The notes beneath the pieces are model-generated. The model searched no databases. It was not told the DNA's origin and worked only from the letters and a program-made list of their open reading frames with translations. From contig JABWDB010000006.1 of NCBI GenBank assembly GCA_019614645.1, forward strand, positions 6,820,001 through 6,884,000: a DNA stretch of 64,000 nt, read 5' to 3'. Numbering within the stretch: position 1 is the stretch's first letter; every line of letters begins with the position of its first letter. The translations under genes and the position numbers were made by a program. The stretch comes from Stratiolaelaps scimitus (lineage: Eukaryota > Arthropoda > Arachnida > Mesostigmata > Laelapidae). This document shows, piece after piece, positions 24,001 through 37,009 of the stretch.

Positions 24001-24130
24001 GCCAAGTATTTGGCTTTAAAAAGGACGGAGACCGCAGGTTCAGGTCCCGCGACCTCGTGACATATCGAGAACCTCGTTTTAAAAAAAGCGCTTTTAAAAA
24101 ACTGCAGTTCCCTTAATAAATCAAAACTTT
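24001..24130 (+). repeat. Type 3 SINE
   Basis: A B-box-like motif (GCAGGTTCAGGTCCCGC) is followed by cctcgtgacatat, then the shared 3' end (ctgcagttcccttaataaat). It parallels 5080-5150 and 33490-33600. Confidence 0.7.
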
Positions 24131-24262
24131 GTATTTTATTGCATGCAATGGAATGGATCTTCCTTCACCACACCGGTGGAAAAATGATCCTTCCAGCGTT
24201 CTTAGATGTTATCCGTCTGTGTAGGTGCAATACGAGGCACATGAGCAATGCCAACCATTGTA

Positions 24263-25421
24263 TACGCCGTGATAAAATGATAGCCCACCCCCATCTTTCT
24301 GACTTTTTTTCCCTCGACCGTAAGTGGCAATGCAGTTCCACTTTTAGTCAGTGAAAGTCGGCACATTTCAAGAACATCCCTCGAATATTTGGCTGTCTAA
24401 CTCAGATGTAGACATTTCATATCGGCAATTGTCGTTTTGAGGGGAGGCGTCAAAAGGATAGCCCACTTTGTGTTTGTCGAACACAACTGAGTTTTAGCAC
24501 CGTTCTCCTACAAGTTTTCTACAAATTTAGTATTTTGTCGGGCCGCCTTCATTCTCCAGAACAGAAATGAATCGATTGGCCATAGATTCATAAAAGTTAC
24601 GTATGAGGCTTTGATCAAGAACATTGCATTCGGCTACCGAATCTTTGTTTGATACTGCTTGCGATCTCTAAAAGCAGCTCTAGATAAGACGCTCCACAGG
24701 TTCAAGTCGGGGGAGCGTGCGGGCCATCATACAGTAACTGTATGTTTTGAGTTTCGAGGAACTCCCTGACAACCTTCGCCGTATAAACTGAGGCGTTATC
24801 CTGCTGGAAGATGAATCTTCTAGCACTGATCTTCTCGGCGTGATTTCTAAGTTGGTCCTCCAACATAGAAACGTAGACACGACTATTCATGGGCCCGTCT
24901 ACGAAGACCAAATCGGTCTTTCCGCTGTAGCCAATACCGGCCCAAATCATCAGACGACCACCTACCGCTTGCCGTCGGCTTAGGAGTTTCTTTTATTTTA
25001 TAATGTCATGGAAATAATAAGGATGTCCATCAGTGCCGTCGAAATTGGATCTCTCTTCATCGGAAAACAGCACAGGTCGCCGTTCCTCTATCAACGAAAT
25101 GCGCTCGCCAGCGAAGATCAATCTGGCATCTTTGTGTTTCAATTTGAAAGGGGTTTTCCTTTGGGTTTTCTACGAACAAGATGTTATGATGCATGAAGAT
25201 ATCTTTGCACGTTTCGGACCTTCGATATCGTTTTGTCGCACCCTCAAAACGACAATTTCCGACTCCAAATGTCTACATCCGAGTTTGATGGGCGAATATT
25301 CGTGGAAAATTCTTGAAATGTGTCGACTTTCACTGACTGAAAGTGAAACTGCATTGCCACTTACGGTTGAGAGGAAAAAAGTCAGAAAAGTGGGGATGGG
25401 CTATCATTTTGTCGCGGCGTG
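24263..25421 (-). mobile_element. Tc3-like DNA transposon with long terminal inverted repeats, internally deleted
   Basis: Terminal inverted repeats of about 180 bp (24263-24444 and 25241-25421) share long near-identical runs, for example aaaatgatagccca at the outer ends and attgtcgttttgaggg at the inner ends. TA dinucleotides lie at 24261-24262 and 25422-25423. The interior carries a decayed DDE transposase on the minus strand. At about 1.16 kb it is shorter than a full element because much of the N-terminal transposase is missing. Confidence 0.82.
24640..24965 (-). pseudogene. Tc3-like transposase fragment lacking the third catalytic residue
   Basis: Minus-strand translation gives MIWAGIGYSGKTDLVFVDG, RFIFQQDNASVYTAKVVREF (second catalytic Asp in QQDNA), then a PDLN segment followed directly by LWS. 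Family members read S-P-D-L-N-P-x-E-N-L-W; here about 12 bases including the catalytic Glu codon are missing. Frameshifts follow. The first catalytic Asp region is not seen. The product could not be active. Confidence 0.8.
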
Positions 25422-26049
25422 TACATCGAAATAGCTAACTGTGTAATCGCAGCTTAAATAAACGCACTTCGCCCACATGGACGGGATAGAGTTCCTTCGA
25501 CCCGATGTATTTCCTACCTTCACGCCCCGTGAATAGAAGGGCAAACTTGAACAAAACGAAAAACTATCAGCCAAATTCGTAACTACACTGTCGCCAAGTC
25601 TGGTTCTAGATGGGGGATTTTCGGCACAAATCCACTGGCATGGACTATAATAGAGTTAGCTGACTGATCACCCGAAGGAGGACATCATCAAGTAGCCCAA
25701 CAGCGTCTTTCTTTTCAGAACTACCCCCACCGACGCAACGTGTGTTGCTCGAAGATAGCACCGCCTTAATGTCGGCATGCAAAAGCCCGGTAACAAGGCT
25801 TTTCATAGGATTACCGACACGACGAAAAATAGAATCATATACAGATTAACTCATCTATCAAGCTACTTATATAATATTTTTACTACTTTTAGCCAATACA
25901 GGTAATAAGCTATATATATATATACTAAAGCAAATATGCGCGTACACTCTGTGTACACGCTTCGAGCTGGTAGCTTCATTCAATTATCAATTGAAGCACG
26001 CCCTTATTACTGATGGCTAAAATGAGCGCATACAATTATATTTGTTTTC
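25422..26049. other. No recognised feature
   Basis: A short (TA)n run at about 25910 only. Confidence 0.5.
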
Positions 26050-26192
26050 ACTAGTATTGTGTTAGTTCACAGCACCGTGAGTCTCGTGGGTAGGTCTGCC
26101 ACTCCACCAGGCAGGAGTCCCACAGTACCATGGCAAAATACCTTAGTTGTGAGGACTGGTCTGCATGAGCATTCTCCGTCATAAAAAAAAAA
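26050..26192 (+). repeat. Possible type 2 SINE with poly-A tail
   Basis: The stretch ataccttagttgtgaggactggtc resembles ataccta...ttaagatctgaggcctgtc in the copy at about 59850. It ends with ttctccgtcat and an 11-12-base A run. Similarity is patchy, so the family link is tentative. Confidence 0.45.
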
Positions 26193-28178
26193 AGTTCACA
26201 GCACCAATGTATGGGGCGTGCCAGCCTCTAAGCGATGTATTATTGATCAGCTTATTAGGCATCACTTGAATTATGTTTACGGCTTTACCGGTTTCTAAGT
26301 GATTTTCGCGAATGACTAGAAACTCGTCTTTCAATTCCAAACAGGAATATTTCATTGAAACGGTCATCATGAATATTGATATCGAGGGTGTCCGCTTAGA
26401 TGTTAATAAAATATTATTATCCAGGATGCCCGTTTAACTATTTTGTCTTGATTAATATATGCATCGTAGATAATATATTAACATTATTTTTCTATTTCAA
26501 CATCGGACTTCTACTGAACAACACATTTGAGAGAGTAGATTGGCTTGATTTGAGATAGTTTTATGTATAAGATGGGTTAGACCCTTAAGCTAATATGTCT
26601 AAACTAAAAAAATGTTTGGCTCGAAAATTTCGAGGGTTCTAGACTCGGCGCAACACCGAATCGAAACGGATAAAACCAATATTCAACAAAGTTTATTAGT
26701 CTTACAAAATCTACTAACTTTGCTAACCTCATTATCCCAACAGAATAAAAGGTTTTACGAACCCAACATTGGCAAATGCTTCACTTACATTGTAGCTAAC
26801 TGTAGTGTTGAGTCTATAGCTAATACACTGTCACACAGTGACCCACTTCCGTCTAATAGGATATCATTCTATTAATTGGCAAGCCGAATTAAGAATTAAG
26901 CTAGTAAATAGCTAAATGCGAGTGCTGAGGGGTTTCATGACAGCGGAGAGTAATATTGTGATATTTTAGCTTCTTTCAATACGTTTCACCGAGTGCAACT
27001 GTTGCCCATCGTCACTAGATATTCACGTCAGCTCCAAACATGTAGTAGACTAATCAAGAGACGATATTGCACATACTGATGGTTGGGAAACATTGGTGAC
27101 GGTGTCCAAGTTTTATCGTAATTGTGAATCCTAAACTCACATGTTCATATTCGCATTGCTGTTTTACCCAACTTGGAGTGAAACTATTATAAATACGTGA
27201 TATTTTAGCAACAGCCTTTCCAATTGCTCAGCGCATGGGTCAGCCTGACGTGTTGGCAATCCCTCTGCTCGTTTCAAGGACTATTGCTCTTTTCCTTGTC
27301 GTCTGCTCCGTGAAATTTTTGCTGGGTACCACGATGTCTTCGTAATATGCACAGAGCTAAACCAGTTCCACGCCCACACTACTTGGACTCTGGAATTGCC
27401 TGAGTGCCTAAACAGACTTCTTTGATCATTATCTTTCACAATACCCTTTCCTGTTCTTTGATATGCACAAGCATGGCTAAGTCCTTAATAAATTTTTCTA
27501 TGATCCTATTGTGTACAACGCGAATCATATTGGCGGCGTAATGCATCCCTGTCTTCGGATCTCTGTCGTTTCAAGTTTTTCAGACTCACGGTTCCATGTC
27601 GCACGACTAGACATTCTCATCGAATAGTCGACGGCATCATTCTTCACCGGCTGACTCTCAGCTGTTTCTTCAACAACGGGGCTCTGTACTGCTATTTCTT
27701 GCATTTTTTCCAAAGCCCTGCTATGGTTGGGTCTTCAATAAGCAATACACTGCTTATCGTCCGAGCGCAGCGCTGGTTGCCATATGCCACTGGGACTGCC
27801 TCCAGTATTGTAACCTATTGGTGATTGAGCTGGGAAGTGTCATGTTGAAGTTGTCTCCTGATTCCTTCACGCACATTTTCCGCTGACCTAACCTATTTCG
27901 ATTGAAGGAGCTGGTTTGGATGCGTCTTTGCGGTCCTTGAGTCCTCTGTGTAGCTCGTTAGATTCCATTTCTCAAGAGTGTATAGTTCTAACTTCGCGGT
28001 TTCGTTCGCTGAGTTTTTACCGATATAACATCGTCGTGGTAGGACCCGTCATATGGTTTTAGAGTCGTCTCCCACAATATTATGTATCGTGTCGATTAAC
28101 GTCGCAGCTATAGTTTCTGGTCTAAAACAGCATACTTTCTTGTATTTAGGCAATTTTATTTCTCGATGATAGTTACTA
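26193..28178. other. No recognised gene apart from one open frame of unknown coding status
   Basis: See the frame at 26612-26875. Otherwise AT-rich with no transposon domains identified. Confidence 0.5.
26612..26875 (+). CDS. Open frame of 87 codons, unknown, coding status doubtful
   Basis: Starts ATGTTTGGC after an A-rich stretch and ends TTCTATTAA. The predicted protein is balanced in composition, with a leucine-rich helix-like middle (QQSLLVLQNLLTLLTSLSQQ) and two cysteines. No family is recognised. No splice signals or promoter were identified. It could be chance. Confidence 0.2.
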   Translation: MFGSKISRVLDSAQHRIETDKTNIQQSLLVLQNLLTLLTSLSQQNKRFYEPNIGKCFTYIVANCSVESIANTLSHSDPLPSNRISFY

Positions 28179-28400
28179 TTATATAATTAGTCCCAGTTGA
28201 AGTGTGAATAATTCTAGGAGCCTTGTGCTCAATTTCCAAACAAGGTGGGTGTTCCAGTCACCTCCAAGTATAGCCATCTGTCTTCCGTATTCAGTGGTGA
28301 GTAGGTTTCCTAGCCCTTTAACGAAATTAGAGTTTACCCTCACTGACGCATACCTCATATCGTAAGCAATCAGTGGCTGCACAAGTCCCTATGAACATGT
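28179..28400 (-). pseudogene. LINE endonuclease (APE-type) fragment
   Basis: The minus strand encodes YDMRYASVRVNSNFVKGLGN and MAILGGDWNTHLVWKLSTR. This fits the endonuclease/exonuclease/phosphatase core G-G-D-(F/W)-N-x-H, where the Asp and Asn are catalytic, followed by the W and R-x-x-L-L-E-L region. Only this short piece is present. No reverse transcriptase lies nearby on the same strand. Confidence 0.65.
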
Positions 28401-31400
28401 AGTGTATGTTCACCCATACTCAGAACAAGGCAGAGATAGATTCCCGTTCAGTTACGCAAAAAACGCAGCCCGACAGGGTGCACATTCACAGTAGCGAAAG
28501 ATAGAAGAGGGATCTTATAGGACACAATATTAATAATAGGTGGAGTGGTTGATACCAGCACCGATGGCGGCCGGTGCCGTTGGTTGGCGTTGAGGAACCA
28601 GACGGGGCCGAGGGTGATGAGATGAAATGAGTAAGGTGATGATGATGTCAGACGATTGTACACAATAAGCAGTGTCAGTGAGTATCGCTGCCCAGTGTCT
28701 TGTTTATTCGATAGCTAACGCATAGCCCTATCCCAAACAGCGCCCTCTGATCGGAACATTACAAAATGGATCGATATGATATCCCTCATCTGTTCGCCAA
28801 TTTTGGTGACTGTTGCAGTTCACTCTCCACGTCCCCTGGTGTGTTCTGTCCTGAGTCTGTGAGATGCCTCGAGAAATGAAACATCTATTTGTCTTAGTCC
28901 AAGGATGTAAACACAGAGAGAGAGAAAGAGAGAGAGATATTATATTGAGGACTTCTGCAGGAGTTGTACACTAATGTACTTATTGCTGGTCGTGTCTCTC
29001 GAGATGGTCTGGATTATAAATTTTTTGTATCTCGGAACGCATCTACTATTGCCTTGCTATAAACATGTTGATACTTTCGCAATTGATATATCTATGATGT
29101 AGTTGTGTTTGCCCAGCTTGGCAACTAACATGAGACATCTTACATCGTTACCAGGCTCAATAGGAACTCGCTGTAGGATGATGTTTCCTTTCGCATCTGG
29201 CTCGGTTCCAAATTGCCAGTGGTAAGACGTATCCATAGAGTAGATCCAATATTCGCGTAGGTAGACGCCTGACATGATAAGGCAGCCTGATATCTATGAT
29301 TTAATGCATCACAATCGAGTGCGTAAACGACAATGGTGGTATATAACTTCTTAAGATAAATGAAAATGAAAGGTATTTGGGTCAATCTTAGTGATAAGCT
29401 GAAGTCGTTGTATAAACGTTCGACATGATGTGTATAATAAATAAAATCTTGTCCGGGCATCGGTAGCTAAATTTAATCTGAAAACACATTTAACATGTAC
29501 CTAATGAGGTTGACTGTATAGCTTTTCTTTTTCATAGTTCGCCGCTAATGCCAGTTCGATTTATACGCTGTTTTTTATTACCACGTGAATAGTTCACGAG
29601 AAGGGAGTTCTTCGTCAAAATGTTCGCCTTTATGGGATACCAGTTCCAGTATCAAATGTTTAACACCTCATTACCTCTACCGGGAAATTTCTCTACGTGA
29701 TCTGTTCTGGCTTCGATTTCGAACTACGCGCACAGCAGTAGAACATGAAACTGAATATGGACTTTCCTATCCATTTCGTATTCATCGTTCTCCCAAAGTC
29801 CGTCAGAGTTTACCGAGCAGTACATGCACTTGAACCGATTTGATGCGCGTTAATATCATGTACACATGTTGGAAATAAATCTACGATTTCCTTCTCTGCT
29901 CGATTTCGACCGGAGGAATCTATCACTAGTGATTACTAACAAATGCACGAACCCGAGGCGAGGACCAAAAGTAAAGCAGTAGGTCGACTCGGATTGCTGT
30001 AGCGTACGTTCCGCGCGGGGGGGGGGTCTCCAGCAGGCCGAGCTAACGCTTCTCCAAATCACAGATGAGCCCATTCCAAATCCGCTGCCTCACCTATACT
30101 CAATTCAGCCTAAAGCTTACGAGGAGAGGGTTGTCAAGTACATTTGCCAGTCTGAATGCGTGAGACAAACCGTTTTTGATGGGCCCTAATATCGTTTAAT
30201 GGGCTTAATTTCATTAGATGAGGTTTAAAATCCTTGCAAAATTGCAAATTGGTCCCATTCAATATGAAATCGATTTGTTGTTATGACATTGTCAATAACG
30301 TCGTTTCGTTGAACATTGAACGATACAGCCAGTTTGGCATTTCGAAGAATTCTTAATCACTTAATCTCAATATCCGGCACATAAATTCGAAGTGCTGAAA
30401 TTTGTTAAAGACGTGCTTATCTTCCGTGCTTGGATCTATGTGGACTTTACGACATTTTTGTATACACTATCGTATCAGACTAAATACACGGGTATTAATG
30501 AGGAAACTCGGCAACGCTCGTGGGGTACGGTGATTACGGTTCGGTTTTTAAGAATTCCCGTGATATAAGCCCAGTTAACGGTAAACGACCCGATGGGATT
30601 ATGGGATCATTCTGTTATCCACGAGAGTGGGTATGCGGGGATCAGAGAGTGAGGTAGTGGCGGCCGATGGATTCGTTCGAGGCGTCCAGGCACCTCATCG
30701 TGCTCTCAGACATGCCGGCGCAGCAGTATCTATTATATTCTCAAACCACGGGAGGGATATTTCACCCCAATGTGCGTGTCGTCTCGATTGAGGCATATGA
30801 CAGACAAATACAGGCATGAACAGATGTGAGTAATTTGCAAATATAAAGAACAATAATGATAGACGCAGATCGTGGAGCATTATCCCTACAATGTATCCTT
30901 CTTTCCGACTTATTTAGTAGTCCTTCTAGGGATTAGGAAACTAGTTAGCGTACATTCGACATGACGAGCCTCAACTTCGCACAGCAAATTTGTACTGGTT
31001 CTATAATATTATATTAAGTACACATATACACACACTTGAATTTGGTGTTAGGATGAGATCAGACCGTGTCTCAAGTTGCTCTTTATAGTTATCTATATAT
31101 CACAGAGCAAGGATGATATGCAATTGTTGATACCCTTCGAAGCATTGGCTTTTGCTCCTAAGAAGTTCTGATAGCCTTCTATCTGACAGTTGATGGCTTT
31201 GACACTGAAAGGTCTCATCGACGTATTTCCACATAGCCATGATCGGCTCCATTCTACTACACTTCAGGGTTTACTCTTCTGAGAGTAGTTGGCACGTGCC
31301 TCTGCTCGCAGGCCCTTTCGGTAGTGGGAAAGGGACAATTTGCCATTGCGCGTAAAAGGGAGAGGGTACCCATGGAAGGGAGGGACACTAAAGGTTCAGT

Positions 31401-31720
31401 ACGTTCGTCTGAAGTCGGTCCGCGGTCAACGAAGCGTCCGAGTACGTCCGAGGGGTCCAAACGGAGATGGCAATGGATGTAGTGAATGTCACCACTTCTG
31501 AATGAGGTGTAGCGGATGTTTGTGCGGTCAATGTGTGATCAATGTGTGTACAATGTGCTAGCCACTCAGAGACGCCTATCAGTGCGTGTATTGTGTGTTG
31601 TTTCGTCTCAATGGCACTAACATAAAGTAACTTTTGGCGGAAGTTTGGGGGAGGCATGTTATACCTGATTGGAGGATAAGCCGCCTTCCACTCGGAGATT
31701 TCATTCTGTAGAACGACCTG
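28401..31720. other. No recognised gene
   Basis: Contains a (GA)n run at 28914-28937 and a G run near 30019. A GC-richer patch at 31250-31550 leads into the small open frame at 31721. Confidence 0.5.
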
Positions 31721-31894
31721 ATGTCTAACCGAAGGTTGGACGACGACCTATTGGATTTGTGGCGGGATAATGTTGTTATGGACAATGATGTGGCAAACTT
31801 CACCGAGGAACAGTGTGTGCAACTGGCGCAGGACTATCAGGGTAGGTTTAATGGGTGTCGAAGGCGGAACGGCCTTGAAACGCTGTTGCCCTAA
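31721..31894 (+). CDS. Small open frame (58 aa codons incl. stop), possibly a retrotransposon ORF1 scrap
   Basis: ATG to TAA, with an acidic N-terminal stretch (LDDDLLDLWRDN) followed by FTEEQCVQLAQDYQGRFNGC and a basic end. The local GC is raised, as for other retroelement pieces here. It resembles amphipathic N-terminal parts of gag/ORF1 proteins only in general character; no family match is claimed. Confidence 0.25.
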   Translation: MSNRRLDDDLLDLWRDNVVMDNDVANFTEEQCVQLAQDYQGRFNGCRRRNGLETLLP

Positions 31895-32589
31895 GTGGTC
31901 AACGAGTGCTTAGATGGCGAAGTTAAGTGTCAGAGTGTGCTTATGGCGGTGACAAGCGATGCGACGTTGTCTTGATGATGTTAAAGCAACAGTTAAAAGC
32001 TGTAAAGGCGTTCGACAGGCCGCGACATTTCGTCTGATCGCTGCCTGCCCCTATAAATTCAACGTAGCGTATAGTTATAAATTTACCTTGAAAGCAGTCC
32101 AAGCAGGTGCTTGGGGAATGTTAGGTGGGGCAAAATGCGTTTAAAGTTTGCTAACGCTATGTATAGTTCCCTCACGTTTAAAACGACTTTTTCGGCCTTA
32201 TAAACGACCAGCTCGTTTTGGATAAATACGATCGATCAAACGCATACAAAAGAATAAATTGAACCCTAAACTTGGCCAAATTGAATGAGGTGTTGGTGAA
32301 TTGTAACCTGTTTGCGTTGAGCAGATATGAGGTGAAGCGCATGTCCAGCTTATCGCCCGACACGACTGTTTACGTACTCTAAGGGCCCGTTGCCAGCAAA
32401 GTGATGGGGACCTGCTTAATTAGGTTATGGGTCAACGGAAAGGCGCGGAGTTGGCGCTGAAGACTTTACGTCCTGGAGTCCCCGATTCGAATCTTGCAGG
32501 ACACATGCGGTTGAAGGTAGTTTCGAACTATGGCCCGAGCAAGAAAACTCTCAAGGCGAAAAAAAAAAGGGGCTAAGTGTACAAAGTAT
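31895..32589. other. No recognised gene
   Basis: A weak tRNA-like stretch (gcgcggagttggcgctgaag, then GATTCGAATC at about 32482) may be a degenerate SINE head. An A run lies at about 32559-32568. Confidence 0.4.
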
Positions 32590-32845
32590 AATGATATTCA
32601 CTCCTTTGCTTTGCGAGGAGGAAATTTTCTATAAAGGCACGAACACCACCGAGGTGGGCCGATCCAGTGCAGAGTTGACATGGATGACAAAACGCCTCTA
32701 CCTGCTAAAACCATCCTCGCTGAGAGTCTATCATCCCTAGGGTCGGCTCGCTTGGCATTACTTCAATGTCTAGGAAAGGTATATAACTGCTCCGGCTAGT
32801 GCTCTATAGCCGGGTGCCTTAGTCTCCTACGAATGATATTCACTC
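32590..32845 (-). mobile_element. Short copy of the R1-like LINE 3' UTR with target-site duplication
   Basis: 32604-32831 matches the 3' UTR of the LINE at 3556-4863 (for example gtgggccgatccagtgcag, gacaaaacgcctct and gctagtgctctata). It ends on the minus strand with AAATTTCCTCCTCG and a tail. The 14-mer aatgatattcactc flanks it exactly at 32590-32603 and 32832-32845. It is only about 228 bp long, with no coding sequence, and begins CGTAGGAGACTAAGG, the same start as the copy at 42126. Confidence 0.88.
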
Positions 32846-32884
32846 TGGCCAAACGTAACTGCGCTGTGGACTATTATAAAGGAT

Positions 32885-32990
32885 CTCAAATCGTTGAGAA
32901 AGAACCTCTGAGACTCACCTGAGATCGAACTGCAGACTATATATTCTTGGGTCCGATATTCTACCCAACGGGCCATTGCGGCAGTCTAAC
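32885..32990 (-). repeat. tRNA-like SINE head (minus strand)
   Basis: On the minus strand an A-box-like TGGCCCGTTGGGTAG (32961-32975 on +) and a B box GTTCGATCTC (32921-32930 on +) are spaced as in a tRNA. The acceptor stem does not close, so a tRNA-derived SINE or tRNA pseudogene is more likely than a working tRNA. Confidence 0.55.
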
Positions 32991-33484
32991 CTTACGCCAG
33001 ACGTTTTATGGCGTTTGTTAGGGTCGGAAGGCGACTAGGCATTGAGGCGTTCATTCTCGTAATGCATACGATTTTGCTATTGACGGAGGATAAGCGTGTT
33101 TGCCTTCGCCAGAAAATGCCAACCAAATTGTGTTCCATTTGACGCACAAACATCCGTTCAAGTGAACGTCTTTATTGTCATATCATTTACGTATTTACAG
33201 ACAGACACTGATTCGAATGAGTCACGATAACCCTTCTATATTTCTCAAAGTGCACCATACTCCTCGCTTGTTATATTTGGTCGACTATTGGACCGATGTT
33301 GTACTGCCAGTAAATGTGTTGTATTTTTATCTATTATGTTTGAGAGGCGAATATATGAATGTATTTGGGATACGAAAATATAAATCAATAAGTCATACGA
33401 GTAATGATAGTCGAAATAGATGATGGGCTAATTGCTTGCTCATTTCACCATATTCAGCTGGATACAAACCTAAACGTCTAGTGG
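32991..33484. other. No recognised feature
   Basis: Unique AT-rich sequence; an 82-codon plus-strand frame (33175-33423) has no recognised domain. Confidence 0.45.
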
Positions 33485-33600
33485 TTTCACCCATAGGTTC
33501 GATACGAGCGTTCTCTTACTCGTGACTTATATTAGAGAACGTAAGCATTGTAAAATTGCAGTTCCCTTAATAAACCAATATAGCTTTACCTTACCTTGCG
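33485..33600 (+). repeat. Type 3 SINE
   Basis: B-box-like ATAGGTTCGATACGAG, then ctcgtgacttat, agcattgtaaaattgcag and ttcccttaataaaccaata with a ctttaccttacc tail. This is the clearest match to the 5080-5165 copy. Confidence 0.78.
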
Positions 33601-36600
33601 TGCAGCGTTATATACCGTGAGCAGAATGCTTGCTCACAGATGCTGACTTAGGCTAACCAGATGGATCCCTCAGATGAAATTGGCCTTAAAACGTAAAATT
33701 CGCTTAATTACATTTGGTGTTTACTTTCGACGTTGCCTGGTTATATAAACAACTGACTGGCATAGCCTTTAACTAACTACGTTATTCCACTGCCTACGTT
33801 CTAACAAGCTCGGAAGGCATATAAACATTGAAGTATAAATGAAGTGTCTTAGAAAATATCGAATAACAACTTTCCGCAAATAGAACGTCCATTGTGTGCA
33901 AGGCTTATGCTCCATAATCGAGCTGTGCTCAGCTCAAACGGATTGAGCCCATGCCCAAGCGCAGTATCGTTGTCAAGGCTTCGTTGTGGACGTACGACAT
34001 GATAGGGCACGATTTTACCCTTGTGACCTTCACATCTGGGCACGGCAAGGGCGGTCTTGAGGGAGAGTTTGCACTTTTGCTCAACGTCTATTGCCGGGGC
34101 AGCGCCTGCCGTCGTAGCAATCGCTCGTACACAAGGTAAACACTTTCGTCGTGAACCGACTGTTGAGATTTAGGGAGGTGCTCAGGTGCTTAGGTTGGCG
34201 AATACAAATTAGTTTTTGTCGTCCCTTGGATCATTCCTTTGGGATGGCACGACATTCGTGTCTCTTCAGCGAAGGGTCTTCAGCGTTCATTTATCTTCGG
34301 GACACTTGCGTATGTGCCCATTAAATTGTATATGAGTTTGCCGGCGTACAAATGGGGTTTCCGGACATCAGCGAGTTTCGTCACGTGATTTACGCTCAAA
34401 CAGGAACATTGTGGTGGAGAGCCGACTCTGCCAAAATTATCCAATAAATTTTATTAACTAGTACAACGCCCCCGCTTGCTGTGAGTGATTGCTGACTGGC
34501 CATTAGTGACAGTCGTCTTTCAAGAAATGGAAGCGTGCGAATATTTGTACTCTACTCGAACGCGTACCACAGTATTATATTCGAGCTCCGCTCGAGACCG
34601 AATTTCCGCAGGCAGGGAATGGTAACGGGTTGTCCTTTGAAGATTAGGCCCTGGTCCACGATGTGTCCCAACTGGTGAAGGCAGGTCGCATCATGCTCCG
34701 CGTTGATCCATGTCGCTCAGAGCTAAACTTCTCGTAATGCTCGCATTCGTTGTAACTCGCACACGATGAATTGTGTCAAATAAATATTTGACAATCTTGA
34801 TATAGATCCAGGTTGACATCAGCCGGAAAACATAACAAGCAAAAATGACCGGGATGAGCCTAGCCGACATCCCGCTGTTTTTTTTTTTTGTCACGAGGAC
34901 AGCGAATTAAACGTGCAAACAGTAGGCAGGTTTTAGGTATCAACCGACCGTTATCTGATAAAAGAGCAGAAAAACTCTATTCTATTATTTATAGATAGCT
35001 GAGCTTGTTCCCGGTGTGGTCTCAAATTTGCAGTTTCAAATGGAAGTGGTCTCCCCCTCGGAAGGAGCTGGGGGGGGAATCTCGGCGGCTATCCGTCATT
35101 TCTTTAAACAAGCGTTGCAAACACCACGCACATATCTTCGTGCTGTGTCTGTGTATCTATGAAATACGCGAAATCCCTCGGAGGCGTTGCGTATGCATTG
35201 TTTCGAAGACAATTCATAATAATCATACCGGTCAGACACGTGTCTCCGGATGTGGCCCTGCAACCGTGGGTCCAAGAAACCTTAAATTCACATAGGAAGA
35301 TAATACAGCGAACAGTTCGTACAGTGGAACAATAACTGGAATCCACTACACGTCCCACGTCGTCAGTCCTCTGGGTCGAGGTCGATCTCAAACGCCGAAT
35401 TTCCGACAGCGGTTGTTTCTCAATTATACGGCACCATAAAGGTTTTTAAACCCTGCCTCTATATATCTAGTTCTCGACCGGTATTCGAGTGGGCTGTCCC
35501 GATTTCCCTTGCTTGATCGATTGTGATACACTGCATGCGTACTAGTTAGTGGCGAAACGAACCTCGTCCTCTTTGGTGAATAGAACGAGCACTTCGTTTC
35601 CTTCTGAGAATAGCGATTCGACGCGTGGTGGATATCCCACTCGAAACGTATATAAAATACAATGCCAATCAGGCAGTAAAGTTCTACCGCACACGGTACG
35701 CAAGCCCCAGAAGTATCGCAAATGAAATAGGAGTGGATAGACGTATCCGAGGTGTGGCTTCAATCGTACGCCAATAACGTATTTAAAGTACGGCAGCAGC
35801 GATTGGTGGATTTCACCGCCGGGTAACAAAAACAGAAGCACAGTTGTTTCACTTAACCCATCAAAGGCTACGCATCTTCGATACGTCCCAACGGGGATTC
35901 GGTGGCGTTGGATGATAGTGTGTGTGTGTGTGCAAGAGTGAATGGGTTTCCGCTGCGTTCTTGAGCCGACGACGCGCATGCACGAACGTCGCAGCCGAGT
36001 TCCGCGAAACGCTGGAGAGGAGCAAAAGCGGCTGTCGGGGCGGAAGCTACCTATAGGCTGACGAAATACGATACAGGGCAGGTAACCAGTGATTTCCCCA
36101 CGGCGTCGTCGGCTAAACCGATTTCATCAGGAACGGTAGGCGATACCCTACAGAAGAGTCCTTGCACGTGCGTACACAGACACACACACACACACAGATA
36201 GAAACGCGTAAAAGAACATTGTTCATTCCGTCACTGACCTTCAGCGTCCGATTCGCTTTTCGTGGTATGCAGTGGCAGGGGATCGCGTTGCGCGATGCTA
36301 TTGAGGTGGCAGAGAGGGTTTGAGCAAGGACACGCTGAGGGCGTGTGGTGACTACTCCGCTGTTCGATCCTGAGTCCAATTCTGTACCACATCTGATTTC
36401 GCAAGCGGAAGTGTGTACAGGATGTTGCGGGTGGCGAAATCGATAGAGTTTGATTCTGTTCAGCACCAAATCAGTCAGCGAAACGATGTGCTGTGGCGAG
36501 CATGGAGGCTACAAATTAGAGGGCGCGCATAATATTACGACTATAAACCACTATAAAAACCAGCAGTTTCTTACGTTCATTGAGTTGTCACCTGGAAAGC

Positions 36601-36977
36601 CAGATCTACGTTTGTAGGTTACCGAACAAATTCGCCAGCCGCTGAACGATTGAACGCTGCGATTTTTTGCCAGTGACAAATACTTCACTCGACTCGGGCG
36701 CCGATTATGTGTAGGCTATTTCAGCTACCATATTTATGCAGTTCTAGCTGCACTTGAGGGTGACACTAGATGGAAAAAGAGTATGTTAGAGGGAGCGTGT
36801 ATATCATCAAATGTTATAATATGTTGATATGCAGCGAAGTTTAGAACAGTGTTCTGAAAACGCAAAATGTTTGCGTTGCCGGCTCCCTCCTAGACGTCAT
36901 GGACGGACCATTATAATTATGCTCTTTTTTGTCGCTCAAGGTCATTCGCTGCAGTTTCATTATATGCCGCTATACAT

Positions 36978-37009
<32 letters not shown>

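Noticed and set aside
35542..35979. 145-codon minus-strand open frame
   Set aside because: Partly translated (GT)n repeat (HTHT) at the start, no domain and no splice context.
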